Assembly: GCA_037127255.1 (NCBI GenBank)
Contig: JBANSL010000013.1
Span: 24,833,688-24,897,687 of the forward strand
Source of the DNA: Persicaria tinctoria
Lineage: Eukaryota; Streptophyta; Magnoliopsida; Caryophyllales; Polygonaceae
DNA: 64,000 nt
Direction: 5' to 3'
Below the pieces are notes generated by a model that saw only the letters and a program-made list of their open reading frames with translations, did no database searches and was not told the DNA's origin. The position numbers and the translations under genes were made by a program. Numbering within the stretch: position 1 is the first letter of the stretch; every line of letters begins with the position of its first letter. Of the stretch, positions 1-11,667 are shown in pieces.

Positions 1-412
1 TAGACCATGAAGATTTCTCGAGCTCGACGAAAAGAAACTGCTCAAGAGCTCTAAAGAGAAGCCGAGATCGACGAGACTACTTTACGCCTAGTACATCTAC
101 TCGATCTCGACTACGCTGTTTTTTGGCCGCGAGTCCGTTGGGCCAATTCGAGGATGTGTGGGCTGCTTGAGCACGAAGCAAGACCGGTTCTACCACTATT
201 TTATCAAGATCTATCTATGGAAGAGAAGATTTATTCACCACAAGGAGAGTTTAGATATTTACCTTTTTAAATCAATGTTTCTTTTATCCAAATTTATATC
301 TTTAGGAATAGATAGAGTATGCTTTCCTTGACTAGCAAGGATTAAGCCCTATAAATAAAGCCCATGGGGCTATTTTTCGAGACATTCCGATTCAGAGAGA
401 AGAGTTAGAGAG

Positions 413-460
<48 letters not shown>

Positions 461-1296
461 CTTAGGCTGAGAGGAGTTGGAGAGCGAGAGCGGATTTGGC
501 TTTGATCAGTTGTAAGCTTTATTTTATTTTATTATTGCAAGTTAGTTTTCTTTTATTATTGATGAGTTTTCATATGATGAAGAGCGAGTAGTTCACCCAC
601 TTCTAGGGTCATGGTGAGCCCGACGATAGTCATGCACACTTGAGGTAAAGTTTTGGTATTTATTATGTTTTGATCATCCACTGTCATTTATATGTTTATT
701 GCCTACTCGAAAGAATATAGATTCGTGGTAACAATTTGAATTATAAACGTAAAATTGGTAGATACAATTAGGGTTACTTGAAAGGGTTATCTAATTGTTG
801 GAAAAGGCAAAAGCTTACTCCTTTGATGTGATTATATAACTATTCTATCTTATCTTTTATGTGTTTGATTATCGTTGCGCTGATCCCTTAACTTGGAAGT
901 TTGCACCTTTATTACTTTATTTCTTTATTTACATTCTGCACAGATTTTACCCGACACCAACCAACATTCCCTATCCATCCCTCGACATTGACCCATTCTT
1001 AGCCGACGTCGACTGCACCCCTCATCACATTTTCCCGCTATTTCCCAACCCCAAAACAAACTAAACCTAGATCCGCTGACTTCTCTCCTGAGGACGAACC
1101 TGACTCCACTATCCTATAGCGGGATCTTGACTATAAATTTATTTGGTCGAGAAACCCTCTCTTTACTTGCTCCATGCTTCTATGTCGGGGAATCTCCTTG
1201 GGTGAAGGCGAAGAACCAGCCTAACCTGATAAGTATTATTTGATTATGCTTATGGTTTTGGTTTTGACCCGGCTCCTCTGTGGCAAGTTGTACCTT
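1..1296 (+). mobile_element. LTR relic, family A (cut by window edge)
   Basis: This stretch resembles 18728-20655 over several hundred bases. Shared landmarks are a TATA-like box TATAAATAAA (350-359 here, 19739-19748 there), a GA-rich tract, and a leader with 'gaagagcgagtag' followed by a conserved 'cccacttctaggg' block (575-609 and 19945-19979). The TATA box and leader order suggest the U3-R-U5 of a plus-strand LTR, probably of a Ty3/gypsy-type element. No coding capacity is seen; the 67-codon frame at 861 is not a recognised protein. The last roughly 90 bases (from about 1205) may belong instead to the minus-strand LTR that continues at 12358. 1292-1296 (ACCTT) is the target duplication of the next element. 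Confidence 0.55.
413..461. repeat. (GA)n microsatellite in LTR leader
   Basis: A nearly pure GA run lies just downstream of the TATA-like box of the family A LTR. A shorter GA run occupies the equivalent place in the copy near 19811-19835, so the repeat is an old feature of this LTR leader. Confidence 0.9.
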
Positions 1297-1785
1297 TGAT
1301 AATGCATATTTTATATATTCATTATAGGTATTTCTGATTGCATTTAGATAGTGGTTTTGCTTATGTTTGAGTCTAGTTTCGTATATTGCTTGTGAAGTAT
1401 TCGAGTTCGGAATCTACGCATTTTTAGTGTTTATTCTACAGAGTTACATTCATACCTTGAAAGGATTCTGGAAGAGCTTAAAAGACATGTTTTAGAGCAT
1501 ATGGAGGATGAGGAAGAAGCTAGAAAGGAACAAGGAACCAAAAAATTGAAGATAATTGAGGACAATTGAGGAAATCCAGTTACTGTAAGTGCAGTGCCCG
1601 TCGCCATTTACACCGCACCCGTCATGGGCCGGTTTCCAGCGTTGCGATTTTGGATCCAAAGACCATATTACCTATTATTATATTATTATTTCTATTAGGG
1701 TTTTGCCGACAACTTATGAGTCTATATTAGGTTTATTTAGTTCATTCAGCAGTGTGGGGCTATTGTGTGAAACTATGAACACCAT

Positions 1786-1840
<55 letters not shown>

Positions 1841-2644
1841 CCTATGAGTTGCTAAACTCATAGTTTCGCATGTGATTCGAAGACATGGTGGTGTTGATTA
1901 TGATGATTTGATTCTATTTAGTTATTTATATTCATATGTATCATCTTGTGCTTATTGATTATATTTGTGTTCCTTTTTATGATTAATTACTATTTAAGGA
2001 ATTGCATCTTAGGCTCTTAGCTATGAATTTGTTATTGTGTTATTGATAGCAAACAAACTATTGAAGTAGTGATATTTCTTTATCTTTGTAGTGGATGATT
2101 TCAATTGATCTATGTTGTGGATATTTTGATTAGGGCATATTAGGGTTGTTCGGGTTTATCTTAATTACATTGAATCAGTACGCCTAGTGGTCTAAATACT
2201 TGAGTCCTTAATGCTATTCTTTAGTGATATTGAATAAGGTGATTGTATCCCTACAGATCTCTCAACTTGAGTCAAGTAGACATGTGTTTATGAATAATTG
2301 ATAGATCAATCCTAGGACCATGAATCCCAACCATTGTTAGAGAATTACAGATGAAATATTCCTTATACCTTGTTATCAATCTACTTTACAATCATAAAAT
2401 TGGTTACTTTTACATCTTGGTTATTTGCTATAAATCATTGTTTGGTCATAAGAGTTCTTGTTAAGAGTTATTGAATAGGAAACCGCTTCTCCATGTTGGT
2501 TCGACTCTAGACTTAATTACTATATTAGTAGTTGTTTAGTTTATCAAGTGATTGATTGACTAATATATTGGTTTTGCGTTTGAGTTTGGAGTATATTACT
2601 GTTTGGTATAGGGCAAATGTGCCAACGACGTTCGTCCCGCGTCA
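1297..2644 (+). repeat. 5' LTR of the Athila-type element
   Basis: 1348 bp, starting TGATAATGCAT and ending GTCA. It aligns along its length with 11165-12352. It is longer because of a larger GA run (1787-1835) and a block around 2158-2278 that is missing from the 3' copy. The same LTR family recurs on the minus strand (18251-21421, 25926-27236, 28419-29829, 31771-34333) and at the right edge (63712-64000). Confidence 0.9.
1787..1835. repeat. (GA)n microsatellite inside 5' LTR
   Basis: An uninterrupted GA run in the 5' LTR. The 3' LTR has a much shorter run at 11636-11662, so the tract has changed length since insertion. It creates a spurious reading frame of alternating Arg and Glu. Confidence 0.9.
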
Positions 2645-2650
2645 AATTTA

Positions 2651-2668
2651 TGGCGCCGTTACCGGGGA
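2651..2668 (+). other. Primer-binding site (tRNA-Asp type)
   Basis: TGGCGCCGTTACCGGGGA lies 6 bases after the end of the 5' LTR. It matches the TGGCGCCGTTGCCGGGGA site typical of plant Athila/Tat elements except for one base. It would prime minus-strand cDNA synthesis. Confidence 0.85.
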
Positions 2669-2737
2669 GAAGAAAGGAGTTTGCTTTGATTTATCTCTTT
2701 CATTTACTTTTTTTTTTTTTTTGTTTCATTCATTTCT

Positions 2738-3880
2738 TTGAGTCTTTTGTGTCCTTGTATGGTTCAAACTAGATCTTGTAATTCATTGCTTTTGTCTTTT
2801 GATATTGAGATTGAAAGATCTCTTAGGTTAAAAAGGAGGCTTGAGTTTGATACAAATAAGGAGATGGGAGACGAAGTTGTTGATCCGCCAAGAAGGACCC
2901 TGAGAAACCTAAAAGAACCTAGTTTGAGTGTTCAATCACTTACAATTATCCTTCCTGATCTCCCTGAGGGTTCAAGATTTGAATACAAGTCGAATTGGTC
3001 TTCTATTTTACCCTTCTTTCATGGATTGTCTGGGAAGGAACTAAACAAGCACCTTGCTACCTTTGTAAGTGGATGTGATATACTTAGACCCCAAGGCCTT
3101 ACCGATGACCAATTGTGTTGAGAGTATTCCCCTTTACCTTGAAAGATTCTGCAAGCGATTGTCTTTATTACCTACCCCCAGAAAGCATTACTACTTGGGT
3201 GCAATTGAAGAAAGCTTTCCTGAAAAACTACTTTCCTGCTACTCGCCTCAACAAACTTAAGAAGGAGTTGTCCAGTATTGAGCAATCACCTACGGAGAAT
3301 CTTTATGAGTATGTTGAGCGGTTCAAGAAGCTTAAGGATAGTTGTCCGCAACATGGCATACCCAAGGATGATCTAGTGCTATATCTTTATGAGGGCTTGC
3401 TTGACACCGATAACAGTTTCATCAATACTATTAGCGAAGGAGATATTTTGGATAAGACACCTCAGGAAGCAATGCAAATTTTTGAAGGGTTGGTTAATGC
3501 ATCGCAATAATATGGGAGACACTAAGGAGTTAGAGGAGTTAGAGGAGTTCATAAGATTGATAGTTCTAGAGATGGTCACAAGCACAACATCGATAGGCTT
3601 GCGGAGATAGTGAACAAGATGGCTATGCAAATGAATCAATCTTAGCATCCTAGACCTTGTGGTGTTTGTAGAGACCCAACTCATCTGAATGATAAGTGTC
3701 CCTTGATTCAAGAGGACGTCGCTGATGTGAATGATATGGACTATGGACATCGCCGCAACTTTGGTAAAAACTATAATCAGGGCTACAATGCGAACTATCA
3801 AAGTGGATTCAACGATAGAGGCTAGCAACAACAAGCTTGGTTGATCCACAATAAGGAAAGGAAATATATGATGAAACTGG
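2738..3880 (+). pseudogene. gag of Athila-type element, frameshifted
   Basis: Gag capsid-type polyprotein in pieces. The N-terminal part (2738-3121) contains PPRRTLR and FEYKSN, conserved with the minus-strand gag copies in this window. A frameshift at about 3115-3121 leads into the retrotransposon gag core (3115-3510), with FPFTLKDSA, KKAFLKNYFPATR and ENLYEYVERFKKL. After stop codons the frame continues to a CX2CX4HX4C zinc knuckle (CGVCRDPTHLNDKC, near 3658-3699) and a Tyr/Asn/Gly-rich tail. Such proteins form the cytoplasmic particle and bind element RNA. The stops and shifts make this copy non-functional. Homologues: 12586-18156 (minus) and a scrap at 60120-60187. Confidence 0.85.
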
Positions 3881-3917
3881 ATTAGGGAAAGATGACATTG
3901 AAAGGAAAATTGAGAAT

Positions 3918-4215
3918 TTGTTGAAGTCACATGACAATGTATCTAATTCAAATGATTCTATTGATATTCCCTATGAGAAATCGATTCCTAACAATGTTGA
4001 GGTTTTTGCAATTTCAGGGCAACCTTCAGAAGTAACTCATTTCAATAAGGAATTGTTTGGTGCAATTGATGGGTATGCTGGTGAAATTCCTAAAGTCCCC
4101 CCTTTTGTTTTGAAAAGAATAAGTGTGGAGGATCTTGATGGGATAACTTGATCAAAAAATGCATCACGCCGAGCCAAAGATGTTAAACAAAGGCGCTTCT
4201 TGGGAGGCAACCCAA
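3918..4215 (+). pseudogene. Terminal piece of the gag-pol frame after pol deletion
   Basis: A 77-codon frame (3918-4151) ends shortly before a sequence that reads RRFLGGNPR in a shifted frame (about 4189-4216). The same 'ggaggcaacccaaggtag' block is present on the minus strand near 30640-30660. This block marks the end of the long ORF in related Athila-type elements. Its position directly after the gag zinc knuckle shows that protease, RT and integrase have been lost. No enzyme motif remains. Confidence 0.55.
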
Positions 4216-4559
4216 GGTAGTTTAGGTAATATTATTTCAATTTCGCATTTAGTTTTTCAATTCAATAAAGTAGGATCAATCGTTTCGCTGAATAATGGAG
4301 TGATGGTAAGTCAGAACCTTTGTCGGAGTTGAGTTTTGCTTGATTTGAATACGGAGTCACGTTCTAAGAACACGATGCCCATCGCCTTTCACACGAGGCC
4401 CATCACCTTTGCCGGAGTTGAGTTATGTAACCACCTTGTCTGATGCTACCAAAATCAAGGAACCATGTAAGATGGTCCTATCCATGGGTGTGGTGAGCAC
4501 AAGGCTCGGGGTAACTCCAGTCTCTTCAAGCCAAGACTATCGGAATTCGGACCTACCCC
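4216..4559. other. Noncoding internal region of the Athila-type element
   Basis: About 340 bp without a supported gene. A short near-repeat occurs in it ('ttgccggagttgag' near 4410 and 'ttgtcggagttgag' near 4320), each close to a 'cccatcgcc'/'cccatcacc' motif. It lies between the ORF tail and the LINE and is probably internal element sequence. Confidence 0.4.
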
Positions 4560-7432
4560 CTAAGGTTGTGTGAGTATAAATCCCCCTTCGGCTCGGCCAT
4601 CAAGGGATTTACACACACACAACCTTATTACACCTAAAGCTATAATACCATAACCAATAAAATTACATAAAGGCGATACAAAATGGCATCCATAACAAGT
4701 AAACTTGTAGGATGACGAGGCTAGAGAAGGTTTGATATAACAAAAATTACAAGTTGTGAATTGGCCTTCTAAATAAACCTCGTATACATCCTTGCGCTCA
4801 ATCATGCCAAGTAGTACCATTCCTTGTTCAATTCCAGCTTGTAAGCTCGAAGATGGGGTGAAGTAGAGTGAGAACTCATGACATAGGACTTTGTATACAT
4901 GGGCTTTGACAATGTGGAGGATTGCATATGCGCTCTTGGTTGTCCCTTCAAAGGCCTTTTTCGTTTCTTGCTTTCCATATATGGTAGACAGTGGCTGCTA
5001 GAGCTACTCTTTTAGCTTTGGAGAACCATCCTTTCCTTTTGCTTCCTTCTTGAGCCATTTAAGTCTACTGTTAAGAGTGCTCATTTCCCTCTAGATTCAA
5101 AGGCAAGATTTCACCTGATTCCAAACATTGGAGGAGAAGTTACAAGCAAAGAAGATATGCTCATGAGATTCAATTGCTTGGTCACAAAGGTGACAATGGA
5201 GGTTAACTTCCCTTGTTCTAATCAAATCATTAGTTGCAAGCCTTCTTTTTGCTGCCAACCATAAGATGAAAGCGTGTTTGGGGTGATGTTCTTGTCCCAC
5301 ACCACTGTTGTCCATGGGGGTTTAGTAGCTCTATTCCTGAAATGGTTGTAGGCTGCTTCAATACTGAATTTGTCACCAAAACACCAACTGTTGAGCTTTG
5401 CAGAGGCGGCTTGAGTGCTTCCTGTGGATGTTAGTAATGCATCTCGAATAGATAAAATCTTTTTAAGCAATGGAGAGTCATTTTTGTCATGCACTTGCAA
5501 ATTCCAAACATTTCCATGTTGTAAGTATTGATGGTGTATCCATCTAACCCATAAGATATCCTTTTTTCTATCAATATCCCATAACATTCTAGAGATGAAA
5601 GCAGTGTTCCAAGTTTTATGTTTTTTTAAACCTAAGCCACCCTCATCTTTGAGTAAACAAACATCTTTCCATCGGATTCTATGAGATTTCCACAGGAATT
5701 TGGCACATAAACTGTTTACCCTATTAATTAGAGTAGCAGGAGAGGGAAGAATTGAAAACAAAAAGGCACTGATCCCTTGGAGGACGGTTACCTACGTATG
5801 ATAATGTTTTGGAGTTCCACTAACTGATATTAGTCAGAATTTTATCAAGGAAAGGGGAGAACTGGGATACAGTCAATTTGCTAGAAGATATAGGGATTCC
5901 TAAATATCTAAAGGGGAATGAGCCCTGTGTAAAACAAGATCTGGCCTCCAGGAAAGCCTTATCCTCATTCTTAACACCTGCAAGGAAATAAGAGGATTTG
6001 TGTGGATTGATCTCAAGACCAAACACTTAAAAAAAATGATTCAATGCATCCAAAAGAACGGTCATGGAATTTTTATCTCCCCTAGACATTAAAATTATAT
6101 CATCAGCATAAGCAAGGTGTGTAATATGTAATCTTTCACATTTTGGATGATATTTGAAACCTGGAAGCCGTGTCATGCATCTTAAAATTCTAGACATGTA
6201 GTCCACAAAGAGCACAGAGATGAGAGGGGAGATAAGATCTCCTTGTCTCAAACCTCTCTTACCAAAGAAAACCCCCTGCATGCATCCATTAATGCTAATA
6301 GAGAAGGTAGTAGAACAAACACATTCAAGGATCCAATTTATAAATTGGGAAGGGAAATTCAAGTGTGTGAGCATTTGTTGTATGAATTTCCACGAGATAG
6401 TATCATAGGCCTTTTTAAGATCAAGATTTAATAAGCAACGAGGGGTTATTCTCTTCCCTAGTGTACCTTCTGATCAACTCCTGTAAGAGTAAAATATTCT
6501 CATTCATAATTCTACCTTCAATAAATCCAATTTGTGAAGGAGAAACAAGTGATTTCAGTATAGGGGATAGTCTAGAAGCTAAAAATTTGGTGATGATTTT
6601 GTAGGAGATGTTGCAGCAAGAAATAAGTCTAAAATCACCAACATGTTTTGCATTAGGACTTTTGGCAATAAGGGCAATAGAGGTGTGGCTGGTCTGTTTT
6701 AGGAGACTGCCAGAAATGAAGAACTCTCTCACTGCTTTTGTTAATTGATCCCTAGTGGTGGCCCAGGTATCTTTGTAGAATTGAGAAGTGAAACCATCAG
6801 GCCTAGGTGATTTGTCATCACCAATACTCCAAAGAGCCTCTTTGATCTCCTCTGGTGTGACTGTTTTCAGAAGCTCCTCATGTTTGTCTGTACTCAGAAT
6901 TGCTCTACCATCTCTAATATATCTTGTGTTCACATCAGCAGTCTCTTTCTCAGTACCCATAAGTCCAGTGTAGAACTTGACAAATTCCTAAGCCACTTCA
7001 TTTAAAGAAAGAGTTTCCAATCCATCATCTTTAATCAAGGAGCTAACATGATTTCTTGTCATATTTTTCTTCATTAACCCATGAAAGTAAGCACTGCATC
7101 TATCTCCATCAAAGGTATATTTAGTCTTTGCTAGCTGTGAGTGGAATTTAAATTCTGCTTCCTTAAGCATGTTAGCCTTCTTTTTAGATGTCTTCAGTGA
7201 TAGTAGCAGCTCCGGGGAAGTAGGTTCATTCCTCAATTCCATGAAAGCCCTCTCATACTCATCCTCAACATTTCTTGCTCTCTCATTAATGTTGGAGTAC
7301 TGAGTTTTATTCAAATTCTACAAAGGTTTCTTCAAGTTCTGCAACTTCTTGCACAAGAGGAATTGCTCAGAACCACTTCCATTATATACCCAGTGTTCAT
7401 TAATTATCTGTTGAAGCCTTTGGGATTATTGG
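4560..7432 (-). mobile_element. LINE (L1-type non-LTR retrotransposon), minus strand, decayed
   Basis: A minus-strand non-LTR element inserted into the Athila-type element. ORF2 order, from high to low coordinate, is: linker region, reverse transcriptase, C-terminal thumb/connection region, zf-RVT cysteine-rich domain. The upper boundary is set where plus-strand ATHILA ORF homology resumes at about 7433-7447. The lower boundary is uncertain: the frame at 4560-4820 (minus) may be the LINE 3' end, but no poly(A) tail or target duplication was identified. Confidence 0.75.
5097..7314 (-). pseudogene. LINE ORF2 reverse transcriptase, multiply broken
   Basis: Minus-strand pieces are colinear. 6988-7314 is the linker before RT. 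6421-6960 holds early RT blocks (DKSPRPDGFTSQFYK, FRLISCCNISYKIITKFLASRL, SQIGFIEGR). 6027-6374 holds RGLRQGDLISPL and the catalytic YADD motif (HLAYADDIILMSRG). 5820-6026 has FRYLGIPISSSKL. 5222-5761 is the connection region with FLWKSHRIRWKDVCLLKDEGGLGLK split across it. 5097-5315 is a zf-RVT domain with cysteines and histidines in the pattern CHLCDQAIESHEHIFFAC. The enzyme would perform target-primed reverse transcription. Several stops and frame changes separate the pieces, so no functional protein is made. Confidence 0.88.
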
Positions 7433-7446
7433 AGGAGGTATCTCGA

Positions 7447-8494
7447 CTCCTTAAGAAATGAGGTTTGGGTGATTTCTTGGATTTGGCTGATTTTACCTAT
7501 CCGACATTGGTGAGAGATTTCTTGGCTACCCTTGATTATCGTTCTGATATGGAGATTCATTTCCAGTTGAGAAATCGAAGGTTCGTTGTAACTAAGGATC
7601 TCATTGCACAAGCTTTTGGTGTTACCAAGATGCCTGCTGACGCCTATGGGTACGAGATCGCTGCTCTAAATCCTCTTGATATATGGAAGGAGGCTAAAGA
7701 ATAATTCTTTGCGTGGAGTTGAGATCCCTGCGTTCAGGGTGTGCTATTTGGTGCTCTATAACTCTTTCTTGGGTGTGGAGAATTCTTCCGTGGTTACTAT
7801 GAGGGCCTGGAGCTATATTTGCTGCTTCATTCCTGAGGGAGTGCATATTCCTGACTGGGTTAAGCTATTTTTGAGGAGTTGTATGGAGGTGACTAGAGCT
7901 ACTCATGTGAGACTTGAGCGCCTTATTGTCTTTGGAGGTTTGATATCGCTGATTACTCGCCGAGTGGGCATTTGTCTTGATGGTTTGCACTCTTTCGATG
8001 TAGAAAAGGTCTACAATATTGCCAACCTGAATTGGTGGGGCATTACTGAGCACGCCCAGCATCCTGATGGAACATGGTGTTTTAAATGATGTCTAGAGAG
8101 ACTTCTGAGCATCACTTTTATCTACCTGCGGAGCTACCACATTGCTATAGGATATCAGATTTTCGTATCCATTCACAACAGATTTCCCTTGGATCCGGAT
8201 GAGCATATTTTGGAGAGACGGTGACTTGAGGTTGTTTATGAGGCAACTGAGGATGAGTCTGTTGAGAATACAGAAGAAGAGGTAGTAGTAAGAGAAGAAG
8301 TCGTTGTAGATGGTGCTGGTTTTATTTGTGTTACTTTGGATGATCTTGAGCGTCGATTTGTTGAATTTGAGGCGAGCACTGCTGACAAGCTCGCTAGCCT
8401 TTCAAATAAGCTCTCTGGTCTTCAGTATGCGATATTGATTGCCTTACAGGATATCAATCAGCAGTCTGGACCCCAGACCCCGCCTTCAAAGTAA
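7447..8494 (+). pseudogene. ATHILA-type ORF (plant retrotransposon ORF-1-like), frameshifted
   Basis: The frame beginning near 7447 reads DFTYPTLVRDFLATLDY then FVVTKDLIAQAFGVT, the pattern of the plant-specific ATHILA/putative plant transposon protein family. A frame change at about 7690 leads into 7700-8089 (CYLVLYNSFLGVENSSV), then after further stops a C-terminal acidic and probably coiled-coil part (LDDLERRFVEFEASTADK) ends at a stop near 8494. A second copy lies at 60858-61446. In full-length Athila elements this type of frame sits outside gag-pol and its role is unknown. Assignment rests on motif memory, not a search. Confidence 0.7.
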
Positions 8495-9493
8495 TTAGTT
8501 AGTTAGGTTAGTCCATGTTTAATTTGTGTTTCATGTTTCGATTTTTAGTTATTTTTTTTATGTTATATAAAATGTCAAAAAATGAATATGTTTTTGAGAA
8601 AATGTCGAAAAAAAAAAGAAAAAAAATATGTGTGTTTTGTTTTCATGCATTCCATATTGTATTATCAAAGATTTTCATCTAATTTGAGTTTGTCCTATTT
8701 AAATTTATAAGGGCATGATCTTATAAATCCCATGGAGTTCTGGAATGATTTGACCTTGTCTTTAAAATTGGTTTTTATGTGAAATATGATTAGGCGTAGG
8801 TAATTGAGCATGTATTATCTAAGTTTGTGAGCATGCTTGATATTCGACAAGTTTTTTTCCTAGTGAGATATTTTTGGCCTTATAAGGGATACATCTATAT
8901 TCCCTTTTGCTTTTCTTGTGTGATTTACTCTTCATGTACATTTATCATTGTGTATTGCCATGGTTATCTATTTTCAAGACCGATTATATGCATGTTCATT
9001 GCTTGATAAGTTCAAATGATAGAGGCAACCTTTTAGCCATATATATATCCATGTCTACCTTATGTTATATCTTACTTTGAAGTCAATTTGAGCCTTTAGC
9101 ATATTTTATTGGTAGCTCCACAAAATTATATTAGTCCAAGCCTATGATAAGCCTTACCCTTATTCCGGGGGAATTTGAGATTTTGAGTGGGTTATGGAAT
9201 CTATTTTGGAGTTGAGGAGTATGAAGCTAAAGTGTGTTGTTATGATTTATGGTTTTGAGAAGATGTAATGTTATGTGCTTAGTTATTCCCTCATTTTTAT
9301 GCATTTGTTCTTACATGTATTTCGGCTCAAGGAAAAAAAAAGAATAAAAAGCTTGGACCTAGGGAGGATAAAATGCATCTAGGGGTAAAAGTAAGTTTAA
9401 AAAATCCGAAAAAAATGTAGAGTAAAAAAAAGAAAATAAAAGAGCCAAGTTTATTTTATTTTTGCATAATGATGAAGAATTGGATTTATGTTG
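8495..9493 (+). other. Conserved noncoding internal region of Athila-type element, part 1
   Basis: AT-rich DNA with no long frame. It matches the plus-strand stretch 61480-62900 in order and the minus-strand stretches 27800-28418 and 29835-30240. Shared landmarks include a 'ttggccttataagggatac'-like block, 'ggcaaccttttagcc' and 'cctatgataagcct'. Conservation in three places suggests a structural or packaging role in the element, but only shared ancestry is shown here. Confidence 0.6.
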
Positions 9494-9502
9494 GTTAGAA
9501 GT

Positions 9503-10456
9503 AAGCTAGAACGGTGGAGAGAGACATTGAAAGGCAAAGGCTTCAAGTTGAGTAGAACAAAGATAGAATATTTGGAATTCAGGCTGGGAGGAGAGAGTGA
9601 AGCGGACTAGGATGTGATGCTTGGCGAGGATGTGGTACCGAAAAAAGATAGTTTCAAATTTTTAGGATCGGTGATGCAGAGTGATAGAGGTGTAGACAAA
9701 GACATCGAAAATTAGATTCAAGGAGGATGGCAGAAGTGGAGGGTTGCATCAGGAGTCCTATGTGATAGGAAAGTGCCCTCAAAACTCAAAGTAAAATTCT
9801 ACAGAATGGTGGTCAAACCTGCAATCTTGTATGGAGCTGAGTGTTGGGTGACAATGAAAGCAGAAGAACGGAGACTTATGGTGGCAGAGATGAGGATGCT
9901 AAGATGGATGAATGGTTATACTAGACTTGACAAGATCATAAATGAGTTTATCCGCGAAAAGGTAGGGGTAAGCAGTATTTCGAGATAAGCTTCGGGAGAC
10001 AAGGATTCGTTGGTTTGGGCATGTGCTGAGGAGATATGTGAGTGCACCAATTCCTAGGTTTGATAATTTGGATATTGACAGAGTGAGGTGGAGTAGAGGA
10101 AGACCAAAGAAGAATAGGAGAGAGGTTATCAAACAAGATTTGGCCTTTTTAAATCTTAACAAGAGCATGATTAGAGATAGGATACAGTGGAGGAGCATCA
10201 TCCAGGTCATGGAGGGTTTAGCTGAAGCTCAGCGGAGTGGCAAAAACCGTATCCTTTCACCACCCCCTTTTTTCTCATATCATGCCTTCCTAGTCTTCTC
10301 TATTTATGTTCTATACTTCTATCTTTGGTTGTGCTATGAATTTTCGCAGGTGCTTGGGCCTCTAGGAAATACTCTCTCGACTTGGTCGGGGAAAGAGTGC
10401 GTACATCTTGGCCCCCAGACCCTGCCTAGGCGGGATTAACTAGGAATGTTGTTGTT
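9503..10456 (+). mobile_element. 5'-truncated RTE-clade LINE with 9-bp TSD
   Basis: A 954-bp insert flanked by GTTAGAAGT (9494-9502 and 10457-10465). Decayed coding sequence gives the C-terminal region of an RTE-type reverse transcriptase: FLGSVMQSD, then the frame 9773-9988 with YRMVVKPAILYGAECW and VAEMRMLRWMNGYTRLDKI, then IRWFGHVLRR and RWSRGRPKKN in the frame at 10023-10439. The 3' end is a TTG-repeat tail (near 10447-10456) instead of poly(A), which fits RTE elements. Internal stops and its position inside the Athila element's noncoding region show it is a dead, later arrival. Confidence 0.87.
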
Positions 10457-10465
10457 GTTAGAAGT

Positions 10466-11152
10466 TACATTGGTTAGGTGTTGGAGATTACAGGATATGT
10501 GATATGATGATATGATGAGATGATGATGAGTATGAGGTTATTAAGATATTTTTTATAGTTATGATTTTTGGAGCTATTATGATGTTGAGAGATGGTTTAT
10601 ATTTGTGAGCTTGAGTATTATTGAGTTGGTTTGTGTTATGTTGTGAATTGTTGGAATCTTATTTTCCCGGAATTTATAGCACCACATAACCAAATACAAT
10701 TCCTTGGCTTTATGTTTCTTTACCAAGCCTCATTACAACCCCGGTGAATGGAATCTTCTATGAAGGTTTCCACTGAGCGAAAGTCCTCTTGATGTTCTTA
10801 TTTTTGCATTGACGTAGCCGGTGGAGATTTTGTGATATAAATGTCAATATTTGAATTGATGCTTGTATATGGATTTGAGGTGAGTGTATGTCTAAAGCCT
10901 AAACACATGAGAGTGAGAGATACACATTATATGGAATTGAGGTGAGTGAAAGTCCTCTTGGTAAGGTTGGATTTTTGAGCATGCAAGCAACTTAATCCTA
11001 TATATATACATGTTATGATGTTTATATGCCTTGATTATATTTGCACTATTTATGATGTTGCTTTTGATGAGTAAAGTTGTGAAAGAATCTCATGTGGAAT
11101 GCATAGAAGATGTTTTAGTCTTATGGTTGCTTGAGGACAAGCAATAGTTAAG
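10466..11152 (+). other. Conserved noncoding internal region of Athila-type element, part 2
   Basis: Continues part 1 after the RTE insertion and leads to the polypurine tract. It aligns with 62960-63170 ('attttcccggaatttatagc' region against 'cttagttcctggaattgaaag'; 'aaagtcctc' blocks). No protein-coding signal is seen. Confidence 0.55.
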
Positions 11153-11164
11153 TGTGGGGGGATT
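11153..11164 (+). other. Polypurine tract
   Basis: AGTGTGGGGGGA followed by TT lies directly before the 3' LTR start TGATAATGC. This is the expected priming site for plus-strand DNA synthesis. Confidence 0.75.
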
Positions 11165-11635
11165 TGATAATGCATATTTCACATAGGCATTATAGGCATC
11201 TCTTATTGCATTTAGATAGTGGTTTTGCTTATGTTTGAGTCTAGTTTCGTATATTGTTTGTGAAGTATTCGAGTTCCGAATCTACGCTTTTTTAGTGTTT
11301 ATTCTGCAGAATTACATTCCGACCTTGAAGGGACTTTGGAAGAGCTTAAGAGACATGTTTTAAAGCATATAAAAACTAAGGAAGAAGCTAGAGAGGAGCA
11401 AGGAAGCATGACATTGATGATAATTGAGGACAATCGAGGAAATCCCGTTACTATAAGGGTGGCGCACGCCATGGGCCAGTTTCTCGGCGATTGTGATTTT
11501 GGATCTGAAGATCATATTTCCTATTATTATATTATTATTTCTATTAGGGTTTTGCCGACTCTTTATGAGTCTATATTAGGTTTATTTAGTTCATTCAGAT
11601 GTGTGTGGCTATTGTGTGAAACTATGAACACCATT

Positions 11636-11667
<32 letters not shown>

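Noticed and set aside
1589..1855. 88-codon ORF with Arg-Glu repeats
   Set aside because: The repeat is a GA microsatellite inside an LTR; the frame is not conserved in the 3' LTR.
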